DNA of 54,667 nt from a bacterium (GTDB lineage: Bacteria; Hydrothermota; DG-26; JAUXAN01): the NCBI GenBank assembly GCA_030619885.1, contig JAUXAN010000013.1, positions 1-54,667 of the forward strand, read 5' to 3'. The stretch's first letter is position 1. Each line of letters starts with the position of its first letter. Both the position numbers and the translations under genes were made by a program. Shown one piece after another: positions 1 through 7,421 of this stretch. The notes under the pieces are model-generated. The model was not told where the DNA came from. It did no database searches and worked only from the letters and a program-made list of their open reading frames with translations.

Positions 1-11
1 GAGTTCTTTGG

Positions 12-63
12 AGTGCATTGACCGTGTCAATGCACTTTGGCAACAACACGGTTGTTGCACTCC
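12..63. repeat. Pair of adjacent hairpin-forming inverted repeats
   Basis: Two perfect inverted repeats lie side by side: AGTGCATTGAC/GTCAATGCACT (12-22 with 26-36) and GCAACAAC/GTTGTTGC (40-47 with 51-58). The outer GGAGTGC/GCACTCC arms can also pair. No T-tract follows, so a terminator is not indicated. They look like decayed palindromic intergenic repeats at the window edge. A CCATACGG core of the palindrome family described elsewhere follows at 88-95. Confidence 0.55.
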
Positions 64-138
64 ATAACCAGATTTGTCAGGACAAGTCCATACGGATCTG
101 CGATAGACCCTGCTAAATCCTAACCTATGTTCTCTCGG

Positions 139-190
139 GTGAATTGTTTCATGTTTTCAATTAAGAACGGTCTAAAGACCGTTCACTACC
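139..190 (-). repeat. Dispersed repeat with AACGGTCTTTAGACCGTT palindrome, copy 1
   Basis: The reverse complement of this stretch aligns along about 50 bases, with roughly 80 percent identity by eye, to 4355-4410 on the plus strand. Both contain the palindrome AACGGTCTTTAGACCGTT (one base altered in copy 2) followed by a block ending ATGAAACAATTCA. The copies are inverted relative to each other and bracket the segment holding the FemAB-like gene and the glgA operon. A 9-bp tandem motif (CTACCAACT, about three copies) abuts this copy. The rest of 1-320 shows no gene. Confidence 0.6.
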
Positions 191-286
191 AACTACCAAC
201 TACCAACTAAATCCTCGCAATGACAAAAGGGGGTTATCGGATAGCTTCTTCAGACTTGTTTATGTTATTTGTTCCGTGTTTTTCTC

Positions 287-314
287 TTGACGGATTTTAA
301 AAATATGCTACAAT
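287..314 (+). promoter_or_regulatory. Sigma-70 type promoter giving a leaderless start
   Basis: TTGACG at 287-292, a 16-base spacer and TACAAT at 309-314. The predicted +1 is about seven bases downstream, at position 321, which is the G of the GTG start codon of the next gene. No Shine-Dalgarno sequence is present. Confidence 0.65.
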
Positions 315-320
315 AATCGT

Positions 321-1286
321 GTGAAAAATATCGAGGTAATAACCTGTGAAGAGAGATATAGACAGAGATGGGATAAATTTGTGGACTATGCCAATAATGG
401 CACTATCTTCCATAAGCTAAAATTTTTGGACTACCATCCACTAAATAGACTTAAATTTCATCATTTAATCTTTCGTGAGTACGGCAACATATTAGCCCTA
501 CTGCCTGGAGGACTTGCAGATAGAATATTCAAATCTCCACAGGGAGCAAGTTTTGGCAGTTTCGTAATGGGTGAACTCTCTTTTGATAAAATCGATAGAA
601 TCGTCCAGAGTTTCCTTAAATATTGTGAAGAGGAAGGTATAGAAGAGGTTTACCTGACACCTCCACCGATAATTTACTCGAAGGTTACGAGTATGAATTT
701 AGATTATGCCCTTCTCTATAATGGATTTAAATATTCTCAACATCTCTACACGAGTGTAATTGACCTCACCCCTATCACAGACCCATTTGAAATATGTCAG
801 GAAAGGTCGAGAAATGCTGTAAGGAAGGCGATTAAGTCGGGTGTCAGGATAGAGATAAGCGAGGATTACGACAGTTTTTATCCAATCTTGGTGGAGAACA
901 AACGCAAATTTAATGTATCTCCAACGCATACCCTTGAAGAATTAAAAAAAATCCCAAATCTCGTTCCGAAAAACCTCAAACTCTTTTTAGCGTACAGAAA
1001 GAAAAAACTACTCGCAGGATGCCTCATATTTATTTGCAATGTGAAAACTTTCATAGCATTCTATATAGCTCAGGACTACCGTTATCAGAGATACAGATCT
1101 GTCAACTATCTCTTGTATGAAATAATCAAATGGGGTAAATCGCAGGGTTTCAGTTACTTTGACCTTGGTGTGAATCAGGATACCGCTTCGGATAATCCAA
1201 TGGAACTTAACCGTACTCTAATCTCATTCAAATCAAGCATGGGTGCAAAGTGTTTCTTGAGAAGCACATTCTATAAAAAGATTTAA
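321..1286 (+). CDS. FemAB/GNAT-like acyltransferase (Acetyltransf_6 type)
   Basis: A 321-residue protein resembling FemAB-related GNAT proteins (peptidoglycan cross-bridge or exopolysaccharide-linked aminoacyl/acyl transferases). The recognisable part is the C-terminal half: a segment with RSRNAVRKAIKSG around residue 165, then alternating strands and helices with the acceptor-loop pattern FYIAQDYRYQRYRSVNYLLY and the end motif YFDLGVNQ near residue 285. No signal peptide or membrane segment is seen, so it should be cytoplasmic. The GTG start at 321 is chosen because it coincides with the predicted transcription start. The gene stands alone and is convergent with tRNA-Pro/pcm. The family assignment is from sequence character; the substrate is unknown. 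Confidence 0.7.
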   Translation: MKNIEVITCEERYRQRWDKFVDYANNGTIFHKLKFLDYHPLNRLKFHHLIFREYGNILALLPGGLADRIFKSPQGASFGSFVMGELSFDKIDRIVQSFLKYCEEEGIEEVYLTPPPIIYSKVTSMNLDYALLYNGFKYSQHLYTSVIDLTPITDPFEICQERSRNAVRKAIKSGVRIEISEDYDSFYPILVENKRKFNVSPTHTLEELKKIPNLVPKNLKLFLAYRKKKLLAGCLIFICNVKTFIAFYIAQDYRYQRYRSVNYLLYEIIKWGKSQGFSYFDLGVNQDTASDNPMELNRTLISFKSSMGAKCFLRSTFYKKI

Positions 1287-1314
1287 AAAAATCCGAAACA
1301 GCGTGTGGTTATAA

Positions 1315-1378
<64 letters not shown>

Positions 1379-1388
<10 letters not shown>

Positions 1389-1999
1389 TCTTGCCAACCC
1401 CTCTCACCTATTAAGGGAACGAATATACACTCGAACAGCGCCCTCTTCTTAAGAGAGTTGTTTATCTTCTCAATTAGAGTCAATATCTGTGAGAACCTGT
1501 CTCCAATTGGAATTATCATTTTCCCCTTCTCTCTTAACTGATTGAATAATGTATCAGGTATATTGGGCGCACCTGCTGTAACCAAAATCTTATCGAAAGG
1601 GGAATGCTTATCCCAACCTACTGTCCCATCGTCTACTTTGAAATAGATATTTCTATATCCCAATCTTTTTAAAGTTTCTTCTGCTTTATGAGATAAACTT
1701 TTTATTCTTTCAATCGTATATACTTCTTTGCATATTTCTGCAAGGATAGCTGTCTGATAACCAGAACCGGTGCCAATTTCGAGTGCCCTATCCTTCTTTT
1801 TCAAATCCAATTCTTCAGTCATAGCAGCGACCATATAGGGTTGGGAAATGGTTTGTCCCTCTCCTATTGGAAGTGGATGGTCATCGTAAGCCATATTAGT
1901 TAGGTCTTCTTCAATGAAGAGATGCCGGGGGATTTTTCTCATAGCAGCAATTACTTTCTTATCTTTAATCCCGCGATCTAAGAGCTGGTGTTTAATCAT
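1379..1999 (-). CDS. pcm: Protein-L-isoaspartate(D-aspartate) O-methyltransferase
   Basis: Repairs isoaspartyl residues by SAM-dependent methylation in the cytoplasm. At 206 residues it has the usual PCMT length. The SAM-binding motif ALEIGTGSGYQTAILAEI lies near residue 78, preceded by the family motif GEGQTISQPYMVA near residue 47. The family C-terminus (VPLIGERGW) is followed by only four residues before a TAG stop that lies inside tRNA-Pro, so the last ten bases of the gene overlap the tRNA. The start at 1999 is preceded by a purine-rich GAGAGAAGAG. It is the third gene of glgA-surE-pcm; surE and pcm are commonly paired in bacteria as a repair/survival unit. Confidence 0.95.
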
Positions 2000-2027
2000 C
2001 TCTTCTCTCTCTTTTGTAAAATCTTCA

Positions 2028-2777
2028 TCAAAACTTTTTTTGAAAATCTTTTTCCCACCTTTTAATTCTTTTTATTGCTTTATGGTTAGTAAGGTCTAAA
2101 TGGAGTGGGGTAATGGAAACGAGTCCCTTCTCTATTGCATCGAAGTCTGTATTTTTGCCCTTCTCCCATTCGAGTTCTCCATCTATCCAGAAATATGGTT
2201 TTCCGTTATGGTCCACTCGCTCTTCGGCATAGTCTTTATATATCCTCTTTCCCAACTTCGTTATCTTAATCCCCTCTAATTTTTCCCCATCTGGTATATT
2301 CACATTCAAAAAAGTCTCCGGTGGCAGACCAATTTTACATATCCTTTGCACGAGTGCAGCAGCAAATTTCGCTGAAGCAGAAAAGTCGAATCTGTGTTCA
2401 GATACCAGAGAGACCGCTACAGATTTTATGCCCAGAAGTGTTCCTTCCATTGCCGCTGCAACAGTTCCAGAATAGAGAACATCGTCTCCAAGATTCGGTC
2501 CGTGGTTTATTCCTGATACGATTATATCAGGACGTCTCTTTAAGATTCCCCGAACAGCAAGAATTACACAATCTGTAGGAGTACCATCAACACTTATTTC
2601 GGTAGATGAGATATTCTTAAATCTTAATGGATGAGTTAAAGTGAGTGAATGGGATGAAGTGCTCTTTTCCTTATCAGGAGCAACTACAAAAACATCGCAA
2701 ATTTTCTCTAATCCATCTTTTAATTTTCTTAAACCTTTTGCGGATATTCCATCATCATTCGTAAGTAAAACGAGCAT
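2028..2777 (-). CDS. surE: 5'/3'-nucleotidase SurE
   Basis: Metal-dependent phosphatase acting on nucleoside monophosphates. The 249-residue length fits the family. The N-terminus MLVLLTNDDGISAKGL carries the metal-binding NDDG motif. Further family motifs are VVAPDKEKSTSSHSLT near residue 35 and VSGINHGPNLGDDVLYSGTVAA near residue 87 (conserved Asn and SGTV segment). It lies 28 bases upstream of pcm and 32 bases downstream of glgA on the same strand, so the three genes and tRNA-Pro probably form one transcript. Confidence 0.95.
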   Translation of the reverse strand: MLVLLTNDDGISAKGLRKLKDGLEKICDVFVVAPDKEKSTSSHSLTLTHPLRFKNISSTEISVDGTPTDCVILAVRGILKRRPDIIVSGINHGPNLGDDVLYSGTVAAAMEGTLLGIKSVAVSLVSEHRFDFSASAKFAAALVQRICKIGLPPETFLNVNIPDGEKLEGIKITKLGKRIYKDYAEERVDHNGKPYFWIDGELEWEKGKNTDFDAIEKGLVSITPLHLDLTNHKAIKRIKRWEKDFQKKF

Positions 2778-2809
2778 CGTATCTATTGTAGTATATTCCT
2801 ATAGATTTG

Positions 2810-4246
2810 TCAAGAGGGCTGTTTACTCATTCTCTTATACAGTTCATTATATGTCTTTGCTGCTGTGTCTAAGGTATGTCTCTCAGACATCGCATTTTTA
2901 GTTAATTTTCTCCAGACTTCCGCTGCTTTATATACGAACACTGCCTTCTTTACTGCCGAAACCAGTTCATTGGCAGAATATTTTTCAAAAACAAAACCAT
3001 TACCCTTTAGGGTCTTGGGGTCAAACTCTGTTATCTTCTCTAAGAGTGCCCCTGTTTTTCTCACTATTGGAATACTACCGTATCGGAGGGCAATTAGACT
3101 TGATAAACCAGAGGGTTCATATTTTGAAGGCACAAGGAATATATCAGAACCTGCATATATACGACAGGCAAGTACAGGGTCAAATTTTATATTGACAGAA
3201 GCCTTTCTCGGATAAGATGCGCTTAATTTTGCCAACCTTTTAGTAAATCTTTCCTCACCAGTTCCCAATAACACAAACTGCAATTCTTCTTTCATCAGTT
3301 CATTAATGGCACCAAGTAGTATATCAACACCCTTATAGGTATCCAGTCTGCACACCATTCCAATCAATGGGACATCAACATTATTCAATTTAAGCTCTCT
3401 GCGAAGGATGGTTTTATTTACCCTTTTTGTGATGATACTGTGGGTGTCGTAATGTTCATATACATAGGGGTCTATCTTTGGGTTCCACACATCATAATCT
3501 ATTCCATTTGAGATGGCACAGATATTGGCACTTCTTGCCCTCAGAATTTCGTCGAGCCCACACCCAAATTCCTTCGTTCGCATCTCCTCACCATAAGTTT
3601 CACTGACAGTTGTTATGATATCCGAAAATAGTATCCCGCCTTTGGCAAAATTTACCTTTCCATAATATTCCAATTCTAACAGATCCAATCCAAATCCACT
3701 GGCTATATTTTTATCAAATACACCCTGATAGCCCAGATTATGAATGGTATAGATTACTTTTGTATTTGCAAAGATTGGGTCGTCATTGAAGATTACTTTT
3801 AAATACACTGCGACTGGAGCAGTCTGCCAGTCGTTTAAGTGTATAACATCGAACTTCATCGATAGATATTTTGACATAAATAAGCAGCCTTTGCAAAAAG
3901 CTGCAAATCGTTCACAATTGTCTGGATAATCACCTTCTTCTGTTCCATAAAGTCCATCCCTGGTAGAAAATTCGTCCGCATCGAAAAAGAATACTTTCAT
4001 TCTTTCACCCGCATCATATTCAAACAGTTTGAAGACTTTCTTCTCCCACTTAAATGGCACTCCGAGAGTTTGTAAAACAGGACGAAGTTTTAAATTTTGG
4101 TCTTTTGTTACTTTATACAGGGGGGTAGCAAGATAGACTTCAGTGCCGAGTTTACTGATGGCTTTAGAAAGACCACCTATAGTATCTGCAATGCTACCCG
4201 TTTTCGCGTAGGGATAGATTTCGGGACTGACTATTAAAATCCTCAT
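2810..4246 (-). CDS. glgA: Glycogen/starch synthase (ADP-glucose type, GT5)
   Basis: Elongates alpha-1,4-glucan from ADP-glucose in glycogen synthesis. At 478 residues it is full length for GT5. The N-terminal Rossmann lobe begins MRILIVSPEIYPYAKTGSI. The catalytic C-terminal motif reads FLVPSKYEPSGLSSLIALRYG near residue 375 and matches the usual E-PxG-L pattern. The sugar-nucleotide loop normally written KxGGLAD is KTGSIAD here, so the second conserved Gly is replaced by Ser while Lys is kept. First gene of the operon; a promoter with predicted +1 about three bases before the ATG means it has essentially no 5' UTR and no Shine-Dalgarno sequence. Confidence 0.92.
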   Translation of the reverse strand: MRILIVSPEIYPYAKTGSIADTIGGLSKAISKLGTEVYLATPLYKVTKDQNLKLRPVLQTLGVPFKWEKKVFKLFEYDAGERMKVFFFDADEFSTRDGLYGTEEGDYPDNCERFAAFCKGCLFMSKYLSMKFDVIHLNDWQTAPVAVYLKVIFNDDPIFANTKVIYTIHNLGYQGVFDKNIASGFGLDLLELEYYGKVNFAKGGILFSDIITTVSETYGEEMRTKEFGCGLDEILRARSANICAISNGIDYDVWNPKIDPYVYEHYDTHSIITKRVNKTILRRELKLNNVDVPLIGMVCRLDTYKGVDILLGAINELMKEELQFVLLGTGEERFTKRLAKLSASYPRKASVNIKFDPVLACRIYAGSDIFLVPSKYEPSGLSSLIALRYGSIPIVRKTGALLEKITEFDPKTLKGNGFVFEKYSANELVSAVKKAVFVYKAAEVWRKLTKNAMSERHTLDTAAKTYNELYKRMSKQPS

Positions 4247-4255
4247 ATAGTCTAA

Positions 4256-4284
4256 ATATTAATTAAAATTTATATTATGTCAAG
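4256..4284 (-). promoter_or_regulatory. Promoter of glgA operon, near-leaderless
   Basis: Read on the minus strand: TTGACA (4284-4279), a 16-base spacer and TAATAT (4261-4256). Predicted +1 is near 4249, three bases from the glgA ATG at 4246. The consensus match is good and there is no ribosome binding site. Confidence 0.65.
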
Positions 4285-4354
4285 ACTATAATGGTTGTGT
4301 ATATATTTAGTGCTTTTGAGAAAACTTTATAAACTCGCCTCACAATGTCAAGTA

Positions 4355-4411
4355 TGGTAGTAAACGGTCTTTAGACTGTTCTTGATCAAAAAATATGAAA
4401 CAATTCATTTA
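4355..4411 (+). repeat. Dispersed repeat with AACGGTCTTTAGACTGTT palindrome, copy 2
   Basis: Matches the reverse complement of 139-190 over about 50 bases, including GGTAGT, the near-perfect palindrome and the ATGAAACAATTCA block. It lies between the divergent glgA promoter and the promoter at 4494. Nothing gene-like is seen in the rest of 4290-4490. Confidence 0.6.
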
Positions 4412-4493
4412 AAGAAAATTATAAAAAGCAGGGTTTAAAGGACCTATACTACCTCTTTCTCCTGTGCTTTACTCTGCGGTTGCAATTTTTCTC

Positions 4494-4521
4494 TTGACTT
4501 TTTGTTCGTGGAATTTATTTT
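4494..4521 (+). promoter_or_regulatory. Sigma-70 type promoter, leaderless GTG start
   Basis: TTGACT at 4494-4499, a 16-base spacer, TATTTT at 4516-4521. The predicted +1 is at 4528-4529 and an in-frame GTG starts at 4529. This placement selects GTG 4529 over the longer reading frame opening at 4502, which would lie upstream of the RNA start. Confidence 0.55.
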
Positions 4522-4528
4522 TTGTTGG

Positions 4529-5890
4529 GTGAAGTGGAAGATATTTATAGTCCTTTGTATCATCGTTCTGTGCATAACTTTTCTCTATCTCTTTTTAAGA
4601 ACCCCCACATTGCATAGAAGTATAAAATATACAGAACAGATCGTTCCTGATGGATGTTCTTTTTATGTGAACACAAAATTACCGTTGTCTATCTACGAAG
4701 AGGTAGCAAAACTCAAAATCAGAGAGAATACAAGAGATATAGAAATAGTTAAATCCTTAACAAAAAGAATCGATGAACTTGGTATTGGAGAAAGATTAGC
4801 CGAGCTCGTTGGAGATGAAATTGGAATCGCAAAGTATGAAGAGGAATATCTGATTATAACTAAACCTTCTATTAAAATCAGACTTTTGTGGAGAGAGGCA
4901 CTTAAAAAAGGTCATAGAAAGAAATATAGAAAGACCCCGTATAGTAGAATTAAAACAGACTTGAACTGTCTCTTCATAGGTAACTACATCTGTTTTAGCA
5001 ACAGAGAATCTCTCATTAAAGAAGTTATCGAATTGGGAAGGGGATACAAAAAGACCTCGCTGAGAGATAAAATAGTTCCCTCTGAAGATGCTTGTCTGTA
5101 TGGATATGTGGCTAAAGGTAACAGTTGGGTCGATTTCGAGTCTTTGGAGTTTGAAGTATTTAAGAAAGAAGAAAACAGTTTAGTGCTCAAGTTTAATATG
5201 AAAAAGCCCGTTGGTATCATTCCTGCTGGACTTGGAAAAGAAGGTGTAGAGAAACCTCTTTTTCTTCCTTCTTCAACCGTAAGTTTCATCAATTTTCCCA
5301 ACTTCGATTTCAGTAGTAGTTTTGAATATATGAATAGAGAGAATCCTAAGAAGATAAGAGACATTGTCAGGGAAAGCGGAGTGAATCTGTCCGGTTTTTT
5401 TGCAAATTTAAAAAAGCGTCTTCTTCTATATACTGAAGGATTCAATTCAGAAGATATACCTATGGTCTGTGGGATAATTACAGTAGAAGACCCAGATAGG
5501 ATGGATAAAAAAATCAAAGAATTGTCGTACTGGTTTTTCAAAAAAAGCAGAGGTCCAAAAAATTTGTCCGGATATGGTAAAGGGATAAACTATATTATGA
5601 ACCCTGAAGGTATACCTGTTCTTGCGTATACATTTTTTAAAAATGACCTCATAGTTTCAACATCTCTTCCACTGCTCAAATCAACGGTGAATACCTATTC
5701 AGGAAAGGAAGAAAAAATGAAATTCGAGGGAAATTTCGTCCCAAATATCTATCTCAATTTTAACAATCTGCTTGCCCTTATAAGAAAATATTTTAATTAT
5801 GCAGTGAGTGATAGTTCAAGAATAAAAGAGATAGTCTGTACTGTTAATCGAACTGAAGGAATCGAGGGAAAGATTTTGATAAATTTTTAA
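4529..5890 (+). CDS. Membrane-anchored protein of unknown function
   Basis: A 453-residue protein beginning with one hydrophobic anchor (about residues 4-23) and otherwise soluble, so most of it is predicted outside the cytoplasm. After the anchor comes a region starting EQIVPDGCSFYVNTKLPLS that resembles the opening of DUF3352-type proteins, but I cannot assign the family securely. Charged, strand-rich sequence continues to the end with no catalytic motif that I recognise. The GTG start is chosen from promoter position. It is monocistronic as far as can be seen. The strong AAAGGAGG just after its stop precedes only a six-codon frame, suggesting that a downstream partner has been lost. Confidence 0.6.
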   Translation: MKWKIFIVLCIIVLCITFLYLFLRTPTLHRSIKYTEQIVPDGCSFYVNTKLPLSIYEEVAKLKIRENTRDIEIVKSLTKRIDELGIGERLAELVGDEIGIAKYEEEYLIITKPSIKIRLLWREALKKGHRKKYRKTPYSRIKTDLNCLFIGNYICFSNRESLIKEVIELGRGYKKTSLRDKIVPSEDACLYGYVAKGNSWVDFESLEFEVFKKEENSLVLKFNMKKPVGIIPAGLGKEGVEKPLFLPSSTVSFINFPNFDFSSSFEYMNRENPKKIRDIVRESGVNLSGFFANLKKRLLLYTEGFNSEDIPMVCGIITVEDPDRMDKKIKELSYWFFKKSRGPKNLSGYGKGINYIMNPEGIPVLAYTFFKNDLIVSTSLPLLKSTVNTYSGKEEKMKFEGNFVPNIYLNFNNLLALIRKYFNYAVSDSSRIKEIVCTVNRTEGIEGKILINF

Positions 5891-6071
5891 AGGAGGTAAT
5901 AGGTTATGCATTCTGTGCTTCGATAATGCCTGTAAATATACTCCTTCAACCGGGAGACTATCTTTCAACCTTCGTGCTCTTTTTTGGACTGGTCTTCGGT
6001 TTCATAGGGATATTCATTACACATCCTCAAATGTATACCCCTCCATTCATCTCCTTTCACGGTTTCCCTAC
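5891..6071 (+). other. Orphan Shine-Dalgarno and six-codon frame; possible gene remnant
   Basis: AAAGGAGGTAATAGGTT followed by ATG at 5904-5906 is an excellent translation start, but the frame closes after MHSVLR. A longer frame begins at 5926 and encodes a hydrophobic stretch, but it runs antisense through the well-supported minus-strand gene at 6072-6368 and lacks its own ribosome binding site. Most likely this is the 5' scar of a deleted downstream gene. Confidence 0.3.
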
Positions 6072-6368
6072 CTATGTCTCCTTTGTCAGTTTTTCGCAAC
6101 TTCTTCTTGTGGATTCTTCTATTGCAAGCAGAACCATAATCACTTCGGCCCATGTGTAAATGAATATGAACATAATGGAACCATAGAGAAGCGTGATAAA
6201 AGCACCGCCAACACCACCTAATGCTGCGAATGGGCCTGCCATTCCTCTACTCGCACTACCTATGGCAATCATAGTGAAGAAACCTATTACAGCAAATACG
6301 GCTACTATCCATGCTATGACTTTGAATATCTTCGATATTATTCTCAAACTATTAAACTTTTGTTCCAT
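6072..6368 (-). CDS. Small two-helix membrane protein, unknown function
   Basis: A 98-residue protein with two clear hydrophobic segments (about residues 14-36 and 55-80) separated by a Gly/Ala-rich loop (GSASRGMAGPFAALGG), ending in a charged tail with AIEESTRR. The start at 6368 is supported by AAGGAGG five bases upstream on the minus strand. The tail after the second helix resembles conserved small membrane proteins of uncharacterised families, but no function is suggested. It is transcribed alone, divergently from the lipoprotein gene. The opposing frame at 5926 is considered a shadow. Confidence 0.65.
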   Translation of the reverse strand: MEQKFNSLRIISKIFKVIAWIVAVFAVIGFFTMIAIGSASRGMAGPFAALGGVGGAFITLLYGSIMFIFIYTWAEVIMVLLAIEESTRRSCEKLTKET

Positions 6369-6424
6369 AAAAACCTCCTTACAAACTTGATAAAAAAAAT
6401 AAAATCTTTGTCAAGGAAAAAACA

Positions 6425-6560
6425 GCCGTGACACGAAACACCACGGATGCTGACACGGATAAACACAGAATCAGTAGGTCGGGTTTCCCCGCCTGCTAAA
6501 GCGAAACTGCGGGCATGCATACCTGACATCACCTTCTGTGGACTCTGCGATCTCTATGGT
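6425..6560. repeat. Composite of decayed intergenic repeats
   Basis: Holds fragments that recur elsewhere. CACGGATGCTGACACGG with flanking ACACAGA matches, reversed, the stretch at 41412-41450. CAGTAGGTCGGGTTTCC recurs at 10314-10331. No gene is seen in 6369-6651 beyond this and the promoter at 6571. Confidence 0.5.
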
Positions 6561-6570
6561 TATTTTTTCC

Positions 6571-6598
6571 TTGACAATATTTTTGTTATTCTTACAAT
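6571..6598 (+). promoter_or_regulatory. Sigma-70 type promoter for lipoprotein/LysM operon
   Basis: TTGACA at 6571-6576, a 16-base spacer and TACAAT at 6593-6598. It gives a leader of roughly 47 bases that contains a strong AAAGGAGGTGA, unlike the leaderless units elsewhere in the window. Confidence 0.65.
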
Positions 6599-6651
6599 TA
6601 TCTAAGTATGTAAGTTAAAAAAATCTTTACTAATTAAAGGAGGTGAAGACG

Positions 6652-6885
6652 ATGAAGAAGTTTATATCTATTGCTTCCCTCTTTGTCTTCGTCGCAGGTT
6701 TTATCTTTTCTGGGTGTGCAGTAAAGGGAGTGACACCAGAAACCCAGAAGGAACTCGATGAAGCAAAGACTGCCTGTGAAGCTGCGGAAGATGAAGCAAC
6801 TTCACTTGAAAATGAACTCAAAAATTTAGAAGCTGAAAAAGCAGATAAGGAAGCAAAATTAGAAGAGCTGAAGACAGGGGGGTGA
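6652..6885 (+). CDS. Small coiled-coil lipoprotein
   Basis: A 77-residue protein. The N-terminus MKKFISIASLFVFVAGFIF is a signal peptide followed by the lipobox FSGC, so Cys about residue 21 should be lipidated and the protein anchored in a membrane. The mature part is a heptad-rich helix (ELDEAKTACEAAEDEATSLE and following), resembling Lpp-like or SlyB-adjacent coiled coils in style only. The ATG at 6652 is chosen because AAAGGAGGTGA sits seven bases upstream; the GTG at 6643 lies inside that site. It is co-transcribed with the LysM protein that follows 40 bases later, suggesting both act at the cell wall or envelope. Confidence 0.8.
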   Translation: MKKFISIASLFVFVAGFIFSGCAVKGVTPETQKELDEAKTACEAAEDEATSLENELKNLEAEKADKEAKLEELKTGG

Positions 6886-6925
6886 ATGACCAGTTTCACA
6901 TTTTTAAACTCAAGGAGGTCAATCT

Positions 6926-7357
6926 ATGAAGATATTTAAAATAGTTCCGATCTTAACTTTGGTGCTTCTTTTTTCAGTCTCTTATGCCCAGGAAGAGAAG
7001 AAAATGACTGAAGAGGATGCCAGGTTATTGATAGAAGAGTATAATAAGAGAGAGGCAGATGCCAAAGCCAAAATCGACGAACTGAACCCCAAACTTGAGG
7101 CTCTGCGTGGAGAGATAGCCATCCTCGATGAGGAGATAGCGAAACTTGAAGAGGAGATTGCTGAAAAGGAACCCGAGAAGGAAAAAGAATATTATGTGGT
7201 GAAAAAGGGAGACTGGCTTTCCAAACTCGCAGAGTATCCTGCAGTTTATGGAAAAGGAAACTATGCAATGTGGCCCAAGATATACCGCGCTAATAAGGAA
7301 TTGATAAAAGACCCAGACCTCATCTATCCGAACTGGAAGTTAAAGATACCGAGATAA
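6926..7357 (+). CDS. Secreted coiled-coil LysM-domain protein
   Basis: A 143-residue exported protein. A cleavable signal peptide (MKIFKIVPILTLVLLFSVSYAQ, cleavage likely after SYA) is followed by a Glu/Lys/Ala-rich coiled coil (about residues 28-90). A LysM-like domain occupies the end: YYVVKKGDWLSKLAEYP followed by WPKIYRANKELIKDPDLIYP and WKLKIPR. LysM domains bind peptidoglycan or other GlcNAc polymers, so a periplasmic structural or scaffolding role is likely. The start is supported by AAGGAGG eight bases upstream. Second gene after the coiled-coil lipoprotein; a strong terminator follows. Confidence 0.85.
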   Translation: MKIFKIVPILTLVLLFSVSYAQEEKKMTEEDARLLIEEYNKREADAKAKIDELNPKLEALRGEIAILDEEIAKLEEEIAEKEPEKEKEYYVVKKGDWLSKLAEYPAVYGKGNYAMWPKIYRANKELIKDPDLIYPNWKLKIPR

Positions 7358-7367
7358 AAGATCTTGG

Positions 7368-7400
7368 AGAGGGCTCCACTCACCGGAGCCCTCTTTTTTT
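7368..7400 (+). terminator. Rho-independent terminator
   Basis: A ten-base stem AGAGGGCTCC/GGAGCCCTCT with a short loop is followed by a T run ending near 7400. It lies ten bases after the LysM gene and 22 bases from the end of queA on the opposite strand; upstream As are few, so it mainly serves the plus strand. Confidence 0.9.
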
Positions 7401-7421
7401 GCTTCTTTGCAAAAAGTGTGA

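Noticed and set aside
5926-6159. Plus-strand frame with a hydrophobic start
   Set aside because: Antisense to the well-supported minus-strand gene 6072-6368 and without its own ribosome binding site; kept only as a possible remnant together with the orphan Shine-Dalgarno at 5891.
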